Below, piece after piece: positions 7,135 to 13,824 of a stretch of 14,356 nt of DNA. The notes under the pieces were generated by a model. It saw only the letters and a program-made list of their open reading frames with translations, had not been told where the DNA came from and searched no databases. How positions within the stretch are numbered: the stretch's first letter is position 1; each line of letters begins with the position of its first letter. Both the position numbers and the translations under genes were made by a program. This DNA is from JAENVT01 sp043758005 (lineage in GTDB: Bacteria; Actinomycetota; Acidimicrobiia; Acidimicrobiales; Ilumatobacteraceae): the NCBI GenBank assembly GCA_043758005.1, contig JAYVOI010000018.1, positions 1 to 14,356 on the forward strand, read 5' to 3'.

Positions 7135-7140
7135 TAGTGT
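7135..7140 (+). promoter_or_regulatory. -10 box of a likely leaderless transcript (PPOX/DJ-1 operon)
   Basis: TAGTGT ends seven bases before the GTG at 7148 and there is no Shine-Dalgarno, the layout of a leaderless promoter. A hairpin TCGCG-GATT-CGCGA (7105-7118), just after the peptidase stop, may be a weak terminator or may occupy the -35 region. Confidence 0.5.
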
Positions 7141-7147
7141 CCGGGGC

Positions 7148-7459
7148 GTGAGCATCGCGGTCGCGCTGGAAGAACTGCCCGACAAGCTGTTGGAGTATCC
7201 GTGGTGCTACCTCGTGACCAGTGGTGAGGAGCGACCACACCTGCTCGCGGTCAGGCCGTCGTTGGTGACGTCTGGACTGCGCTGCGAGACCGGCCATTCC
7301 AGCCGAGCCAATGTGGTTCGCAACCCGCTCGTGGTGTTGATGTTCCCGCCGGCGCAGACCGATGGGCTCTCGTTGATCGTCGACGGTGAGGCCGAGGTGA
7401 ACGGCGGCGGCGTGATCGTGACGCCGACGTGGGCCGTGCTGCACCGTTCTGCCGTGTGA
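7148..7459 (+). CDS. Small PPOX-fold (pyridoxamine-phosphate-oxidase-like) protein, 103 aa
   Basis: LEYPWCYLVTSGEERPHLLAV, then a helix SSRANVVRNPLVVLMFPP and the strand LSLIVDGEAEV match the split-barrel fold of short F420/FMN-binding proteins. Here the usual start of the domain is shortened and the chain ends just after VTPTWAVLHRSAV, so it is at the lower size limit. It looks complete rather than broken, because start, barrel strands and stop are intact. GTG is chosen from the -10 box seven bases upstream. Its TGA shares one base with the ATG of the DJ-1 gene (TGATG), so the two are translationally coupled. The substrate is unknown. A protein-like role in cofactor or redox sensing is possible. 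Confidence 0.75.
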   Translation: MSIAVALEELPDKLLEYPWCYLVTSGEERPHLLAVRPSLVTSGLRCETGHSSRANVVRNPLVVLMFPPAQTDGLSLIVDGEAEVNGGGVIVTPTWAVLHRSAV

Positions 7460-8235
7460 TGGCGACCGTCCTGCTGCCGCTGCCCGATACCGACTTCGAT
7501 GTCACCGAGGTGGCGGTGCCGTGGAAGGTGCTGACCCGCCTCGGGCACACCGTTGTGTTCGCGACGGAGCGAGGCGATGTGGTGCCCGCTGCCGACCCGT
7601 TGCTGATCACTGGCGTGCTGTTCGGCAAGCTCGGTGCGGCCCACGAGGCGCTGCGCTGGTACGACCAGATGGTGGTCGACAGGGCCTTCCGGCATCCCGT
7701 TCGTTGGTCGGAGATCGAGCCGTCGCAGTTCGACGGGTTGCTGTTGCCCGGTGGCCACGCCGCAGGGATGCGTCAATACCTGGGCAGCACCGAACTGCAG
7801 TCCAAGGTTGCCGCGTTCTGGGGGCTCGGTCATCCGATCGGCGCAATCTGTCACGGGGTGCTGGTGTTGGCGCGGACAGTAGATCCGTATACGGGCAAGA
7901 GCGTGCTGTTCGCCCGGCGGACCACGTGTTTGACGAAGCAGATGGAGCGCACTGCCTACTGGCTCACCGCGTGGAAGCTCGGTCGTTACTACCGCACCTA
8001 CCCCGACTACGTGGAAGATGAGGTGTGCGCTGCGTTGCGGAGCGCCGACCAGTTGCGGCGCGGCCCGCGCCCGGGTACTGCTCGCGGCACCGACACCGAC
8101 GATGCCCCGGCATTCGTCGTCGAGGATGGCAACTACGTCTCGGCCCGATGGCCGGGCGATGCCTACCTGTTCGCCAAACGATTCGCCGCGCTGCTGCCAA
8201 AGCTAGATGTGGGCAATGTCGAGACCGAACGCTGA
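7459..8235 (+). CDS. DJ-1/PfpI-family protein (type 1 glutamine amidotransferase-like), 258 aa
   Basis: Alpha/beta protein of the DJ-1/ThiJ/PfpI superfamily, with members acting as proteases, glyoxalase/deglycases or redox chaperones. The start MATVLLPLPDTDFDVTEVAVPWKVLTRLG is a typical first strand and helix; Glu17 sits where family members carry the conserved acidic residue. DGLLLPGGHAAGMRQYL (92-108) contains the PGGH turn, and PIGAICHGVLVLAR holds the nucleophile elbow with Cys131 and His132. The C-terminal third continues to the conserved strand VVEDGNYVSARWPGDAY typical of the long members. ATG 7459 is preferred because TGATG couples it to the gene before; GTG 7456 is adjacent. Its 3' end overlaps the SDR gene by 33 bp, tail to tail. 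Substrate unknown. Confidence 0.87.
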   Translation: MATVLLPLPDTDFDVTEVAVPWKVLTRLGHTVVFATERGDVVPAADPLLITGVLFGKLGAAHEALRWYDQMVVDRAFRHPVRWSEIEPSQFDGLLLPGGHAAGMRQYLGSTELQSKVAAFWGLGHPIGAICHGVLVLARTVDPYTGKSVLFARRTTCLTKQMERTAYWLTAWKLGRYYRTYPDYVEDEVCAALRSADQLRRGPRPGTARGTDTDDAPAFVVEDGNYVSARWPGDAYLFAKRFAALLPKLDVGNVETER

Positions 8236-9078
8236 CTGGAATGCGGCGTAGTAGTCGGCATCGTCGATGTGGTCGCCGAGCGCCACCCACGCTTCGTCGG
8301 TCATCGCCTCACGCCCGGCGATCACCTCCGGACCGCCCCAACTGACGGCGTACCGCAACTGGGGCGCGTCGGTGGTGACCGCGTGGTGGATGAGTCGGGC
8401 CACCTCGAATGGGTCGGTGGCCTGGGCGTGGCCCGCGGCGTAGAACTGGAAGAGCCGTCGGTAGTGGGCGTCGTACGCGCCACTCTGGTTCGGCGCATCG
8501 ATGTTCTTGGCGAAGATCGCGCTCTTGGTGACACCCGGTTCGATGATGGCAACGCGGATTCCGAATGGCGCCAACTCCTGGGCCAACCCCTCGCTCAGTC
8601 CCTCGAACGCCCACTTCGAGGTGACGTATGGCGATTGGCCGATCGCCGCAAAGCGACCGGCGACCGAGGTGATGTTGACGATGGCGCCGCCGTGCCGAGC
8701 GCGCATGCCCGGCAGGACCTGTTGCAGGCAGCGGACCGCGCCGCACAGGTTGACGTTCATCACGTCGAGGTACGTCGACGGTGGGCACTCCTCGGTCACC
8801 GCGTTGCCACCGACCCCTGCGTTGTTGACCAACACATCGACCTGGCCGTCCGTCGCCTCGAGGATGTGCTCGAATCCGACGCGGACCAACACGTCGTCGG
8901 CCACGTCGAGTTCGACGAGCGTGATCTCGACGCCGGCCTCGGCCGACATCGCCTGCAGCTTCGCTGCCTTGTCGACGCTTCGTACCGTGCCGAAGACGGT
9001 GTGGCCTTGCTGGGCGAGGTGGATGGCGGTTGCCCGGCCGATGCCGCTGTTGGCGCCGGTGACGACGGTGTTGGTCAT
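8203..9078 (-). CDS. Short-chain dehydrogenase/reductase (SDR), 291 aa
   Basis: NAD(P)-dependent oxidoreductase of the classical SDR family. TGANSGIG (7-14) is the dinucleotide-binding loop and NNAG (85-88) the stabilising motif. Asn110, Ser138 (NITSVAG), Tyr151 and Lys155 (YVTSK) form the catalytic tetrad. The C-terminal region (EPGVTKSAIFAK and a substrate-loop tail rich in aromatic residues) is variable, so the substrate cannot be assigned. ATG at 9078 gives the standard N-terminus; a longer in-frame extension upstream to 9357 has no family-like sequence and is antisense-like. A TACCAT box ends six bases before ATG, suggesting a leaderless message. The gene overlaps the DJ-1 gene's 3' end and follows the 169-aa gene after 23 bp. 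Confidence 0.92.
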   Translation of the reverse strand: MTNTVVTGANSGIGRATAIHLAQQGHTVFGTVRSVDKAAKLQAMSAEAGVEITLVELDVADDVLVRVGFEHILEATDGQVDVLVNNAGVGGNAVTEECPPSTYLDVMNVNLCGAVRCLQQVLPGMRARHGGAIVNITSVAGRFAAIGQSPYVTSKWAFEGLSEGLAQELAPFGIRVAIIEPGVTKSAIFAKNIDAPNQSGAYDAHYRRLFQFYAAGHAQATDPFEVARLIHHAVTTDAPQLRYAVSWGGPEVIAGREAMTDEAWVALGDHIDDADYYAAFQSAFGLDIAHI

Positions 9079-9084
9079 GCAGCC

Positions 9085-9090
9085 ATGGTA
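9085..9090 (-). promoter_or_regulatory. -10 box of a likely leaderless SDR transcript
   Basis: On the minus strand TACCAT is followed by six bases (GGCTGC) and ATG. No Shine-Dalgarno is present, and the box lies in the 23-bp gap after the 169-aa gene. The SDR may therefore have its own promoter. Confidence 0.45.
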
Positions 9091-9101
9091 AGTCGCCGTG
9101 C

Positions 9102-9611
9102 TCAGGCCGCCTCCATGGGGGCGAAGCCTTCGAACCAGATCGCGTCGGGGTCGCACGCGATCGCCAGGCTCTGCACGCGTTCGTGGTCGACGAGCAAGAT
9201 GTCGAGCAGTTGCAGGCCCTGCAGCATGTGGATGCGGCGCAGCTCGAAGTACCCGATGCGGTTTTCGGCACCGGGCGGTGCATCGGCCACGTGATCGGCG
9301 ACGCAGATCATCAACGTCTGCGAGAACGGCACCTCGAGGCCGGGCCCATCGCACCACCCGACGAACAGACCGAGCTCGGTTGGCGGGTCGGCGAACATCG
9401 CCGTGACCTGACGCCGCTCGTCGAGCAGGGTCATCACCTCTTTCTGGACCGGCATGTCGAGCACACCAGAAGCCAGGTTGGCTGCATCGGCGAACTCACG
9501 GATGACCAGTGGTTCATCAGGATTGGGCAGCCACACATAGCAAGGTTGATCACCGAATTGGATGTCGATGACCTGTCTGCGGTTGCGCAGGCGGGGGCGG
9601 CGAAACGTCAT
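9102..9611 (-). CDS. Hypothetical protein, 169 aa, family not recognised
   Basis: I do not recognise a family. The N-terminus MTFRRPRLRNRRQVIDIQF is strongly basic; the rest is acidic-mixed and soluble, without signal peptide or membrane helix. Visible features are a strand-rich middle (VTAMFADPPTELGLFVGWCDG), LMICVADHVADAPPG and a segment of helices (LRRIHMLQGLQLLDILLVDHERVQSLAIACDP). The end, IWFEGFAPMEAA, is hydrophobic. The start is well set: GGAGGA (9616-9621, minus strand) lies 4 bases before ATG, the strongest Shine-Dalgarno in the window. An upstream Met at 9734 would overlap the ATPase. It follows the ctpE-like gene after 58 bp and precedes the SDR gene, so one transcript is likely. 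No function is proposed. Confidence 0.75.
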   Translation of the reverse strand: MTFRRPRLRNRRQVIDIQFGDQPCYVWLPNPDEPLVIREFADAANLASGVLDMPVQKEVMTLLDERRQVTAMFADPPTELGLFVGWCDGPGLEVPFSQTLMICVADHVADAPPGAENRIGYFELRRIHMLQGLQLLDILLVDHERVQSLAIACDPDAIWFEGFAPMEAA

Positions 9612-9615
9612 GAGT

Positions 9616-9651
9616 TCCTCCCGAACGAAGGATGGAGTTGAGGTTCGGGGG
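9616..9651 (-). promoter_or_regulatory. Hairpin abutting the ribosome site of the 169-aa gene
   Basis: On the minus strand CCCGAAC (9649-9643) and GTTCGGG (9626-9620) form a perfect 7-bp stem around a 16-base loop. The right arm shares its last two Gs with the Shine-Dalgarno GGAGGA, so the fold would partly hide the ribosome site. It lies between the ATPase stop and the next start. Confidence 0.4.
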
Positions 9652-9669
9652 AAGCCGTTGTGGCGGACC

Positions 9670-12027
9670 CTATCGGCGGTGCCAGCGCGTTGCGACCCGG
9701 CTTCCGAGTTCGAGGAGCGGCCACGAGGCAGCAATGAACGCGGCCGCCATCCCGTACCCCCACAGGGAGGTTCGGGGCAGCTCGAACAGGTCGCGCGTCC
9801 ACGGCGTGGCGAATGCCAGTGCGAACAGGGCCACCATCGTGATCACCAGTACGGCTCGTAGCCGGTTCAGCGGGCGAGCGACGCGGTAGAGGTTCATCAA
9901 CGCCACCGAGCCGGCGACCAGCACCGCCACGGTGCGTGCATGGTCGGCGTCGATCGCCTCGTCGAGCTGGGCGATCGCGAACACGCTCATCGTGACGATG
10001 GCGATCACCAACCCGGCCGGCACGGCTCGACCGAGCACCCGACGGAGGAAGCCTTCGCTGACGCGCTGGTCGTTGGGTTCGAGGGCGAGGAAGAACGCCG
10101 GCAACCCGATCGTGAACCAACTGAGGATCGACAGGTGGATGGGCCGCAGGGGATACGCGACAGCGACGACACCCGTGATGACCGACAGCACGACGGAGTA
10201 CGCGGTCTTGGCCAGGAACAGGCTGGCGACGCGCTCGATGTTGTTGATCACCCGCCGACCCTCGGCCACGACTGCCGGCATCGCCGAGAAGTTGGAGTCC
10301 ATCAAGACCAGTTGGGCAACGCCACGGGTTGCCTCGCTGCCCGAGGCCATGGCGACGCCACAGTTGGCATCCTTCAGCGCGAGCACGTCGTTCACGCCGT
10401 CACCGGTCATCGCCACGGTGTGACCTCGCGACTGCAGCGCGCCGACCATCGCTCGCTTCTGGTGCGGGGTCACCCTGCCGAACACGGTGCTGCCTTCGAT
10501 GGCATCGGCGAACGCTTCGGTGCCCGCCTCGGGCAACGTCGTCGCGTCGACGTTGGCCTCCCATCCGGTCAGGCCCGCACGTCTGGCGACTGCGCCGACC
10601 GTGACGTTGTTGTCGCCGCTGATCACCTTCACGGTCACACCTTCGGCCGCGAAGTACTTGAACGTGGCTGGCGCATCGGCGCGCACGATGTCTTCGAGGA
10701 GCACGAGGGCGACTGCGGTGACTGCGGGCAGCGTTGCGTCGTCGCCGTCGCTGAACGCGCCGTCGGCAGTTGCCAGCACGAGGACGCGTTGCCCCGATCG
10801 GGCATGGGATTCGACCGTGGCCTGCATGTCGCCCGAGTAGCCCGATGTCAGCACGTTCTCGGGCGCGCCCAGCACCCAACTGCCGTGGTCGGCGAACGTC
10901 ATGCCGCTCCACTTGCGAGCCGACGAGAACGGCACCCGGCCGGTGGCCGTCCACGACGTGGCATCGTGGTACGCGTTCTGCAACGCGCGCGAGGTTGCGT
11001 TCGGGTCGGGGTCGAGCTGCGAGAGCGCGGCGAGCGCCGCATCGACGCCGGCTCGGTCGGCCGAGTTGACGACCTCCACGTCGGCGAGGGCGAGCATGCC
11101 CTCGGTGATCGTGCCGGTCTTGTCGACGCACAACACGTCGACTCGGGCAAGCACCTCGATCGCGGGAAGCTCCTGCACGAGGCACCGGTGTCGGGCGAGC
11201 CGAACAACGCCGACGGCGAAGGCGACGCTCGTCAACAGCACCAGACCTTCCGGCACCATTCCGACCAGGCCGGCAACGGTGCTGATGATCGATTGCTGCC
11301 AGCCTTCGTCGCGGCGCAGGAACTGGCTGCTGGCAAGCAGCAGGCCGACCGGGATGATGAGGTAGCCGACCCAGGTGACGATCAGGTTGACGTCGTTGCG
11401 CAGCGGCGAGTTGACCAACGTGAACCGCCGGGCTTCCTCGGCGAGCTTCACTGCGTAGTTGTCGGCGCCGACCTTCGTCACCACCATGCGACCGGTGCCG
11501 GCGACCACGGCACTGCCGCTCAACACGTCGTCGCCGTCGCCTTTCACCACCGGGTCGGCCTCGCCCGTCAACAGCGATTCATCGATCTCGAGGTTCTCGT
11601 GGGTCAACACCAGCCCATCGGCCACGACCTGGGCGCCGGTGCGCAACTCGACGACGTCGTCGAGCACCAGTTCGTGGACCTGCAACTCGGTGACCTTGCC
11701 GTCGCGCACCGCATGAGCGCGCGGCGCATTGACGACCCGTAGCTGGTCGAGCACGCGCTTGGCACGAAGCTCTTGCACCACACCGATCACGCTGTTGGCG
11801 ACGATGACCCCACCGAACAACGCGTCTTTCGGAGAGCCCGCGGCGATCACCAGGGCAGCAAGGATCGCGACGATGAGGTTGATCGGTGAGAAAACGTTGC
11901 CACGCACGATCTGGCCGACGCTGCGTGTCGGCGCGTTGGGCACGAGGTTCGTCAAGCCTCGCTTGACTCGGTCGGCCACTTCGGCGCTGGTCAAGCCGGT
12001 CGCTGGATCGGGATGTCGGTCGGGCAC
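9670..12027 (-). CDS. ctpE: CtpE-like P-type ATPase (cation/Ca2+ transporter), 785 aa
   Basis: Membrane P-type ATPase driving cation transport. The order is typical: N-terminal actuator part with TGEADP (154-159), PEGL (259-262) in the helix VAGLVGMVPEGLVLLTSVAF, phosphorylation site DKTGT with Asp302, nucleotide-binding KWSG (372-375), and TGDGVND (541-547) of the hinge, then about five C-terminal membrane helices. PEGL rather than a CPx motif excludes heavy-metal pumps. The sequence resembles, from memory, Mycobacterium CtpE, including VGQIVRGNVF, NLEIDESLLTGEADP and HTVAMTGDGVNDVLALKDA. In mycobacteria CtpE is tied to Ca2+ uptake and cell-surface integrity; transfer of that role is inference. 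The length fits the family. GTG 12027 is chosen because MPDRHPDPATGLTSAEVADR matches the family start and TAGCGT ends six bases upstream. Confidence 0.92.
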   Translation of the reverse strand: MPDRHPDPATGLTSAEVADRVKRGLTNLVPNAPTRSVGQIVRGNVFSPINLIVAILAALVIAAGSPKDALFGGVIVANSVIGVVQELRAKRVLDQLRVVNAPRAHAVRDGKVTELQVHELVLDDVVELRTGAQVVADGLVLTHENLEIDESLLTGEADPVVKGDGDDVLSGSAVVAGTGRMVVTKVGADNYAVKLAEEARRFTLVNSPLRNDVNLIVTWVGYLIIPVGLLLASSQFLRRDEGWQQSIISTVAGLVGMVPEGLVLLTSVAFAVGVVRLARHRCLVQELPAIEVLARVDVLCVDKTGTITEGMLALADVEVVNSADRAGVDAALAALSQLDPDPNATSRALQNAYHDATSWTATGRVPFSSARKWSGMTFADHGSWVLGAPENVLTSGYSGDMQATVESHARSGQRVLVLATADGAFSDGDDATLPAVTAVALVLLEDIVRADAPATFKYFAAEGVTVKVISGDNNVTVGAVARRAGLTGWEANVDATTLPEAGTEAFADAIEGSTVFGRVTPHQKRAMVGALQSRGHTVAMTGDGVNDVLALKDANCGVAMASGSEATRGVAQLVLMDSNFSAMPAVVAEGRRVINNIERVASLFLAKTAYSVVLSVITGVVAVAYPLRPIHLSILSWFTIGLPAFFLALEPNDQRVSEGFLRRVLGRAVPAGLVIAIVTMSVFAIAQLDEAIDADHARTVAVLVAGSVALMNLYRVARPLNRLRAVLVITMVALFALAFATPWTRDLFELPRTSLWGYGMAAAFIAASWPLLELGSRVATRWHRR

Positions 12028-12033
12028 GCGGAG

Positions 12034-12073
12034 ACGCTACCCGGACCAATGCCCACGGGTGCTCGGGTAGCGT
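12034..12073. promoter_or_regulatory. Symmetric divergent promoter pair between ctpE-like and PPOX genes
   Basis: ACGCTACCCG (12034-12043) and CGGGTAGCGT (12064-12073) are a perfect 10-bp inverted repeat with a 20-base spacer. Each arm contains TAGCGT reading outward, and on each side exactly six bases separate it from a GTG start (12027 minus, 12080 plus). Both genes thus appear to be leaderless with mirrored -10 boxes. The repeat could also bind a dimeric regulator acting on both genes. No clear -35 boxes are seen. Confidence 0.6.
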
Positions 12074-12079
12074 TTCGGT

Positions 12080-12469
12080 GTGGCCATCGCCGACGAGAAG
12101 TACGTGCTGTTGACGACGTTCCGCAAGAACGGCGATGCGGTGGCGACTCCGGTGTGGATCGCCGCCCTGCCCGACGGTGCCGCCGGCTTCACCACAGAGG
12201 ACACCTCGGGCAAGGTCAAGCGCATTCGCAACAACCCATCGGTGACGGTGCAGGCGTGCAGCATGCGCGGCAAGGTCGTAGCGGGCTCGACTGCGTTGCA
12301 TGCGACCGCCGAGGTGCTGTTGGCCGACGACGCCCGTCCGGTGCGTTCGGCGATCCGCCGCAAGTACCGCATCGTCATGCTCTTGCTGAGCGCCAGCGAC
12401 CTTGTCCGCAAGCTGTTCCGGCGCGCAGAAGCCCCCGAGTGCGCGATCCGCCTGCGGTTCGACAGCTGA
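12080..12469 (+). CDS. PPOX-class (F420-type) split-barrel oxidoreductase, 129 aa
   Basis: Start MAIADEKYVLLTTFRKNGDAVATPVWIAAL is the signature of the F420-associated PPOX proteins of the Rv2061-like group. KVKRIRNNPSVTVQAC is the conserved basic helix and strand that contact the cofactor phosphate, followed by GSTALHATAEVLLADD and a terminal helix and strand (CAIRLRFDS). Length and layout fit a complete member. GTG is set by the promoter, six bases upstream, without Shine-Dalgarno. It is divergent from the ctpE-like gene and converges with the oxygenase gene, with an 18-bp gap. The substrate is unknown. Confidence 0.85.
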   Translation: MAIADEKYVLLTTFRKNGDAVATPVWIAALPDGAAGFTTEDTSGKVKRIRNNPSVTVQACSMRGKVVAGSTALHATAEVLLADDARPVRSAIRRKYRIVMLLLSASDLVRKLFRRAEAPECAIRLRFDS

Positions 12470-12489
12470 CCCGCTAACCCGAGCGGTTC
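12468..12489. terminator. Small stem-loop between convergent PPOX and oxygenase genes
   Basis: CCGCT-AACCCG-AGCGG (12471-12486) is a perfect 5-bp stem, with two further pairs outside one mismatch (12468-12469 with 12488-12489). It fills the 18-bp gap between the two stop codons and could act as a weak bidirectional terminator. There is no T-run on either side. Confidence 0.4.
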
Positions 12490-13213
12490 ACTGAGCGTCG
12501 TGGAAGATGAGGCCCAGTGCGTGGCGGCGTCCGGTTCGCACGACGCTGAGGCTGTGTCTCATCGGCGCCGACGCCCAACCGCGCTGTGTGCGGATGGGCC
12601 GATCACGGGTCGTGAAGACGATGCCGTGACCGAGCGGGATCGCCGTCGCGGTCGCCCGTGACTGTGCCCGTGGTCGTTGCTCGACGACCACGAATTCGCC
12701 TCCGGTGTAGTCGGCGTTCGGGTCGTTGAGGCCGATCACGACCTGCAACGGAAAGACGAGTTCGCCGTACAGGTCACGGTGCAGCGCGTTCCAGTCGCCC
12801 GGCCCGTACCGCAGCATCAGCGGGGTTGGCCGCGACTGCCCTGCGGCGTGGCACTGATCGAGCCACTCGTCGAGTGTGTCGGGCCACGGTGCCGGTTGAC
12901 CTCGTCGATCGGCCCATTCGCTGGCGACCGGAAGCAGGTGCGGCCAGAACGCTGCTCGCAGCTCGCCGACGACGGCGGGCATCGGTCGGTTGAAGTACCG
13001 GTACTGGCCTCGACCGAATCGGTGGCTGGCCATGTCGACGGTCGACCGGAACCGATCGTGGGTGTCGTAGAGGGCGATCAGCTCGTTGCACTCGTCACCG
13101 TCGAGCACCGGACCGAGCGGGGCGAGTCCCACGTCGTCGAGCACCATCGTGACCGTCGGCCAGTCGACGGCGTGGACTCGGTCGCGCACGACGGCGGCGT
13201 CAGCGTCGCTCAT
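12488..13213 (-). CDS. 2OG-Fe(II) oxygenase, alkylated-DNA-repair-associated family (241 aa)
   Basis: Iron/2-oxoglutarate dioxygenase. LHRDLYGELVFPLQVVIGL gives the metal ligands His145 and Asp147. The third ligand is probably His220 (PMRHSLSVV), with Arg230 ten residues later for 2-oxoglutarate. LGLIFHDA near the end and YTGGEFVVVEQRPRAQSR are typical of the Pfam group (PF09859, from memory) described as oxygenases acting on damaged DNA. ATG at 13213 is chosen because it overlaps the stop of the alkyltransferase gene by 4 bp (ATGA); an upstream in-frame extension does not look like the family. Its place in the sigma-alkyltransferase operon supports a role in alkylation repair, with the caveat that the actual substrate is not shown. 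Confidence 0.85.
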   Translation of the reverse strand: MSDADAAVVRDRVHAVDWPTVTMVLDDVGLAPLGPVLDGDECNELIALYDTHDRFRSTVDMASHRFGRGQYRYFNRPMPAVVGELRAAFWPHLLPVASEWADRRGQPAPWPDTLDEWLDQCHAAGQSRPTPLMLRYGPGDWNALHRDLYGELVFPLQVVIGLNDPNADYTGGEFVVVEQRPRAQSRATATAIPLGHGIVFTTRDRPIRTQRGWASAPMRHSLSVVRTGRRHALGLIFHDAQ

Positions 13214-13824
13214 GCGGCCGACTCGAGGGCCAGCAGCGCGCGCTTGGCATCGCTGCCACCGAGGTATCCGCCGAGCGTGCCGTCGGCACGCAGCACCCGG
13301 TGACATGGCACGACGACCGGGATCGGGTTGGTCGCACAGGCGGTTCCGACGGCACGCACGGCCCGCGGGTTTCCGGCGAGCTCCGCAACAGCGGCATAGC
13401 TCGCGGTATGGCCGTAGGCGATGTCGGTGAGGTGTTCGAGCACGGTCAGGCGGAACCCGCTCGACAGCCGCCGGTCGAGCGGTGCCGTGAAGGTTCGCAA
13501 CCGGCCGGCGAAGTACTGGTCGAGCTCACGGCTGACTGGGTCGAGTCGAGCCGGGGCTTCGAGGATGCGGGGGCTGATCCGCTCACCGAGGTGCTGGAGG
13601 ACCGCATCGTGGTCCTCGCTCTCGTAGGCGACGCGGACGAGGCCGAGCTCGGTCGCGGCCAGCAACAGGGTGCCGACCGGTGAGTCGATCGTGCGGTAGG
13701 CGACATCGAGAGCTCCCTCTCGTTGCGCTGCGTCGACGAGACGTGCGTGCAGCCCTCGCAGATCGTCCGCATCGTCGGCGTACGCCAACTCCAGATCGCG
13801 GATCAGGTCGTCGCTTGTGTTCAT
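13210..13824 (-). CDS. ogt: Methylated-DNA-protein-cysteine S-methyltransferase (Ogt type) with N-terminal extension, 204 aa
   Basis: Suicide repair protein that moves alkyl groups from O6-guanine (and O4-thymine) to its own cysteine. VVVPCHRVLRADG gives active Cys174 in the PCHR motif. Arg157 in NPRAVRAVG is the arginine finger, and Tyr143 the base-flipping-region tyrosine. The family domain starts near residue 41 (VAYRTIDSPVGTLLLAAT). The preceding ~40 residues (MNTSDDLIRDLELAYADDAD, then a helix) are acidic and not part of standard Ogt; similar extensions are known to me from actinobacterial relatives. ATG at 13824 has AAAGGA (13833-13838) 8 bases upstream and overlaps the sigma-factor stop by 4 bp (ATGA). 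No Ada zinc domain is present. Confidence 0.95.
   Translation of the reverse strand: MNTSDDLIRDLELAYADDADDLRGLHARLVDAAQREGALDVAYRTIDSPVGTLLLAATELGLVRVAYESEDHDAVLQHLGERISPRILEAPARLDPVSRELDQYFAGRLRTFTAPLDRRLSSGFRLTVLEHLTDIAYGHTASYAAVAELAGNPRAVRAVGTACATNPIPVVVPCHRVLRADGTLGGYLGGSDAKRALLALESAA

Noticed and set aside
7148..7459. The 103-aa PPOX gene as a truncated pseudogene
   Set aside because: It has a plausible promoter and start, an undisturbed frame and a tight TGATG coupling to the next gene, so a short functional protein is more likely.
9079..9357. N-terminal extension of the SDR gene up to 9357
   Set aside because: The extra residues are Arg/Pro-rich and antisense to the 169-aa gene. The standard SDR start MTNTVVTGANSGIG fits ATG 9078, supported by the TACCAT box.
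9940..11742. Long plus-strand open frame (600 codons) opposite the ctpE-like gene
   Set aside because: It mirrors the codons of a clear P-type ATPase and shows a low-complexity, His/Asp/Arg-rich translation without motifs.
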